Positions 63,376 through 64,000 of a DNA stretch of 64,000 bases are shown here, in pieces. The stretch's first letter is position 1. Every line of letters starts with the position of its first letter. Made by a program: the position numbers and the translations under genes. The DNA is from Megasphaera sp. AM44-1BH (GTDB taxonomy: Bacteria; Bacillota; Negativicutes; Veillonellales; Megasphaeraceae): assembly GCF_003467125.1 (NCBI RefSeq), contig NZ_QSFA01000003.1, positions 1 to 64,000 of the forward strand, read 5' to 3'. The notes beneath the pieces were generated by a model. It was not told the DNA's origin, ran no database searches, and worked only from the letters and a program-made list of their open reading frames with translations.

Positions 63376-63821
63376 AAAAGGATACGAGCCATAACTTCTA
63401 TCTGGTCCGGGAAGACATCCTGCCAGAAGCGATTAAAAAAACAATCCGCGTCAAAGAAATCCTCAAGCATCATCAGAGCCATACCATCAATGAAGCGGTA
63501 AAGATGATGGATTTGAGCCGCAGTGCATATTATAAATATAAAGACTATGTTTTTCCGTTCCATGATGTCACACAGGGAAAAATCGTCACCTTATCGCTCA
63601 TGATTTTCGATAAACCCGGTGAACTGTCCCAGGTGCTCAATACGGTCGCGGCCAGCAATGGCAGCATCCTGACCATCAACCAGGGCATTCCCCTGCAGGG
63701 AATGGCAGATGTCAGTATTTCTATTGAAACAAAGAATATGAATATTTCTGCCGATGAATTAATGAAGAAATTAGATAAACTGCCAGGAGTCAGCAAAGTT
63801 GATATTATCGGGCAGGCCTAA
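63372..63821 (+). CDS. ACT domain protein (PheB/YszB type)
   Basis: A 149-residue protein with an N-terminal helical region with HTH-like residues (NEAVKMMDLSRSAYYKYKDY) and a C-terminal ACT domain (LMIFDKPGELSQVLNTVAA). Family members sit upstream of homoserine dehydrogenase in many Bacillota and are thought to sense amino acids. The ATG overlaps the epimerase stop, and the hom gene begins 12 nt downstream, so both are likely co-transcribed. Confidence 0.9.
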   Translation: MKKDTSHNFYLVREDILPEAIKKTIRVKEILKHHQSHTINEAVKMMDLSRSAYYKYKDYVFPFHDVTQGKIVTLSLMIFDKPGELSQVLNTVAASNGSILTINQGIPLQGMADVSISIETKNMNISADELMKKLDKLPGVSKVDIIGQA

Positions 63822-63833
63822 GGAGGGGGCTGT

Positions 63834-64000
63834 ATGAAACACGTTGCAATTGCATTGTTGGGCTGTGGCACTGTTGGCAAAGGGGTTGTCGATTTATTGA
63901 GCCGCAACGGCCAGCTCATAGAAGAACAGCTGGATACGCATATCAGCATCAAACGGATACTCATCCGGGATTTACCGAAATATGAACGGATGGATCTGCC
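63834..64000 (+). CDS. hom: Homoserine dehydrogenase, 5' part
   Basis: The first 55 codons are present; the window ends inside the gene. The N-terminus MKHVAIALLGCGTVGKGVVD contains the NAD(P)-binding GCGTVGKG motif typical of homoserine dehydrogenase, which reduces aspartate semialdehyde for threonine and methionine synthesis. The ATG follows AGGAGGGGG. The upstream ACT protein fits a threonine-pathway operon. Confidence 0.9.
   Translation, partial: MKHVAIALLGCGTVGKGVVDLLSRNGQLIEEQLDTHISIKRILIRDLPKYERMDL

Overview
The window is a 64 kb chromosomal segment packed with core genes, almost all reading on the + strand. Gene content and order suggest a member of the Negativicutes (Bacillota with an outer membrane), most like Megasphaera or a close Veillonellaceae relative. 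The reasons are a Clostridia-style S10-spc-alpha operon, an IspH-ribosomal protein S1 fusion, a DUF3783 protein, the scpAB-rluB-cmk-plsC-ispH order, and nickel-pincer (lar) genes that fit a lactate-racemizing fermenter. This is inference from gene content only; no 16S rRNA gene is present.

Layout. 1-9.7 kb: tyrS with its own promoter, then rpoB-rpoC behind a separate promoter and a probable transcription attenuator; rplJ/rplL are not upstream. 9.7-14.5 kb: L7Ae-like protein, rpsL, rpsG, fusA, tuf. 14.5-29.5 kb: the S10-spc-alpha superoperon (rpsJ to rplQ with secY, adk, map, a KOW protein, infA and rpoA), led by a structured 5' RNA and lacking rpsD. 29.5-31.2 kb: DUF3783 protein, NUDIX hydrolase, thiamine-binding-like protein, tRNA-Ser. 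31.3-33.3 kb: one intact IS1634-family insertion sequence, the only minus-strand gene, flanked by inverted repeats and insulated by terminators. 33.5-33.7 kb: a strong 6S RNA candidate just before rarA.

35-45 kb: ftsK, a small RodZ-like HTH membrane protein, a YgiQ radical-SAM protein, an orphan binding protein, rimO, cinA, recA, recX. 45-47 kb: rny behind a second probable attenuator. 47.2-47.6 kb: five tRNAs (Asp, Phe, Gly, Cys, Leu). 47.7-54.3 kb: a tightly overlapping operon scpA-scpB-rluB-HI0933 flavoprotein-cmk-plsC-ispH/S1. 54.4-60.2 kb: DUF512 radical-SAM/PDZ protein, der, plsY, rsmD, coaD, a coiled-coil protein, a SpoU rRNA methyltransferase. 60.2-64 kb: larB, a stand-alone LarC2 domain, a ChbG/YdjC deacetylase, an NAD-dependent epimerase, an ACT-domain protein and the start of homoserine dehydrogenase.

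No CRISPR array, prophage, defence island or rRNA operon was seen. The most noteworthy signals are RNA-level and architectural: two leaders (rpoBC and rny) that can fold into mutually exclusive terminator and antiterminator forms, a nested leader RNA before the S10 operon, an internal ribosome binding site inside the ispH-S1 fusion that could release free S1, and a LarC2 domain with no LarC1 beside larB.
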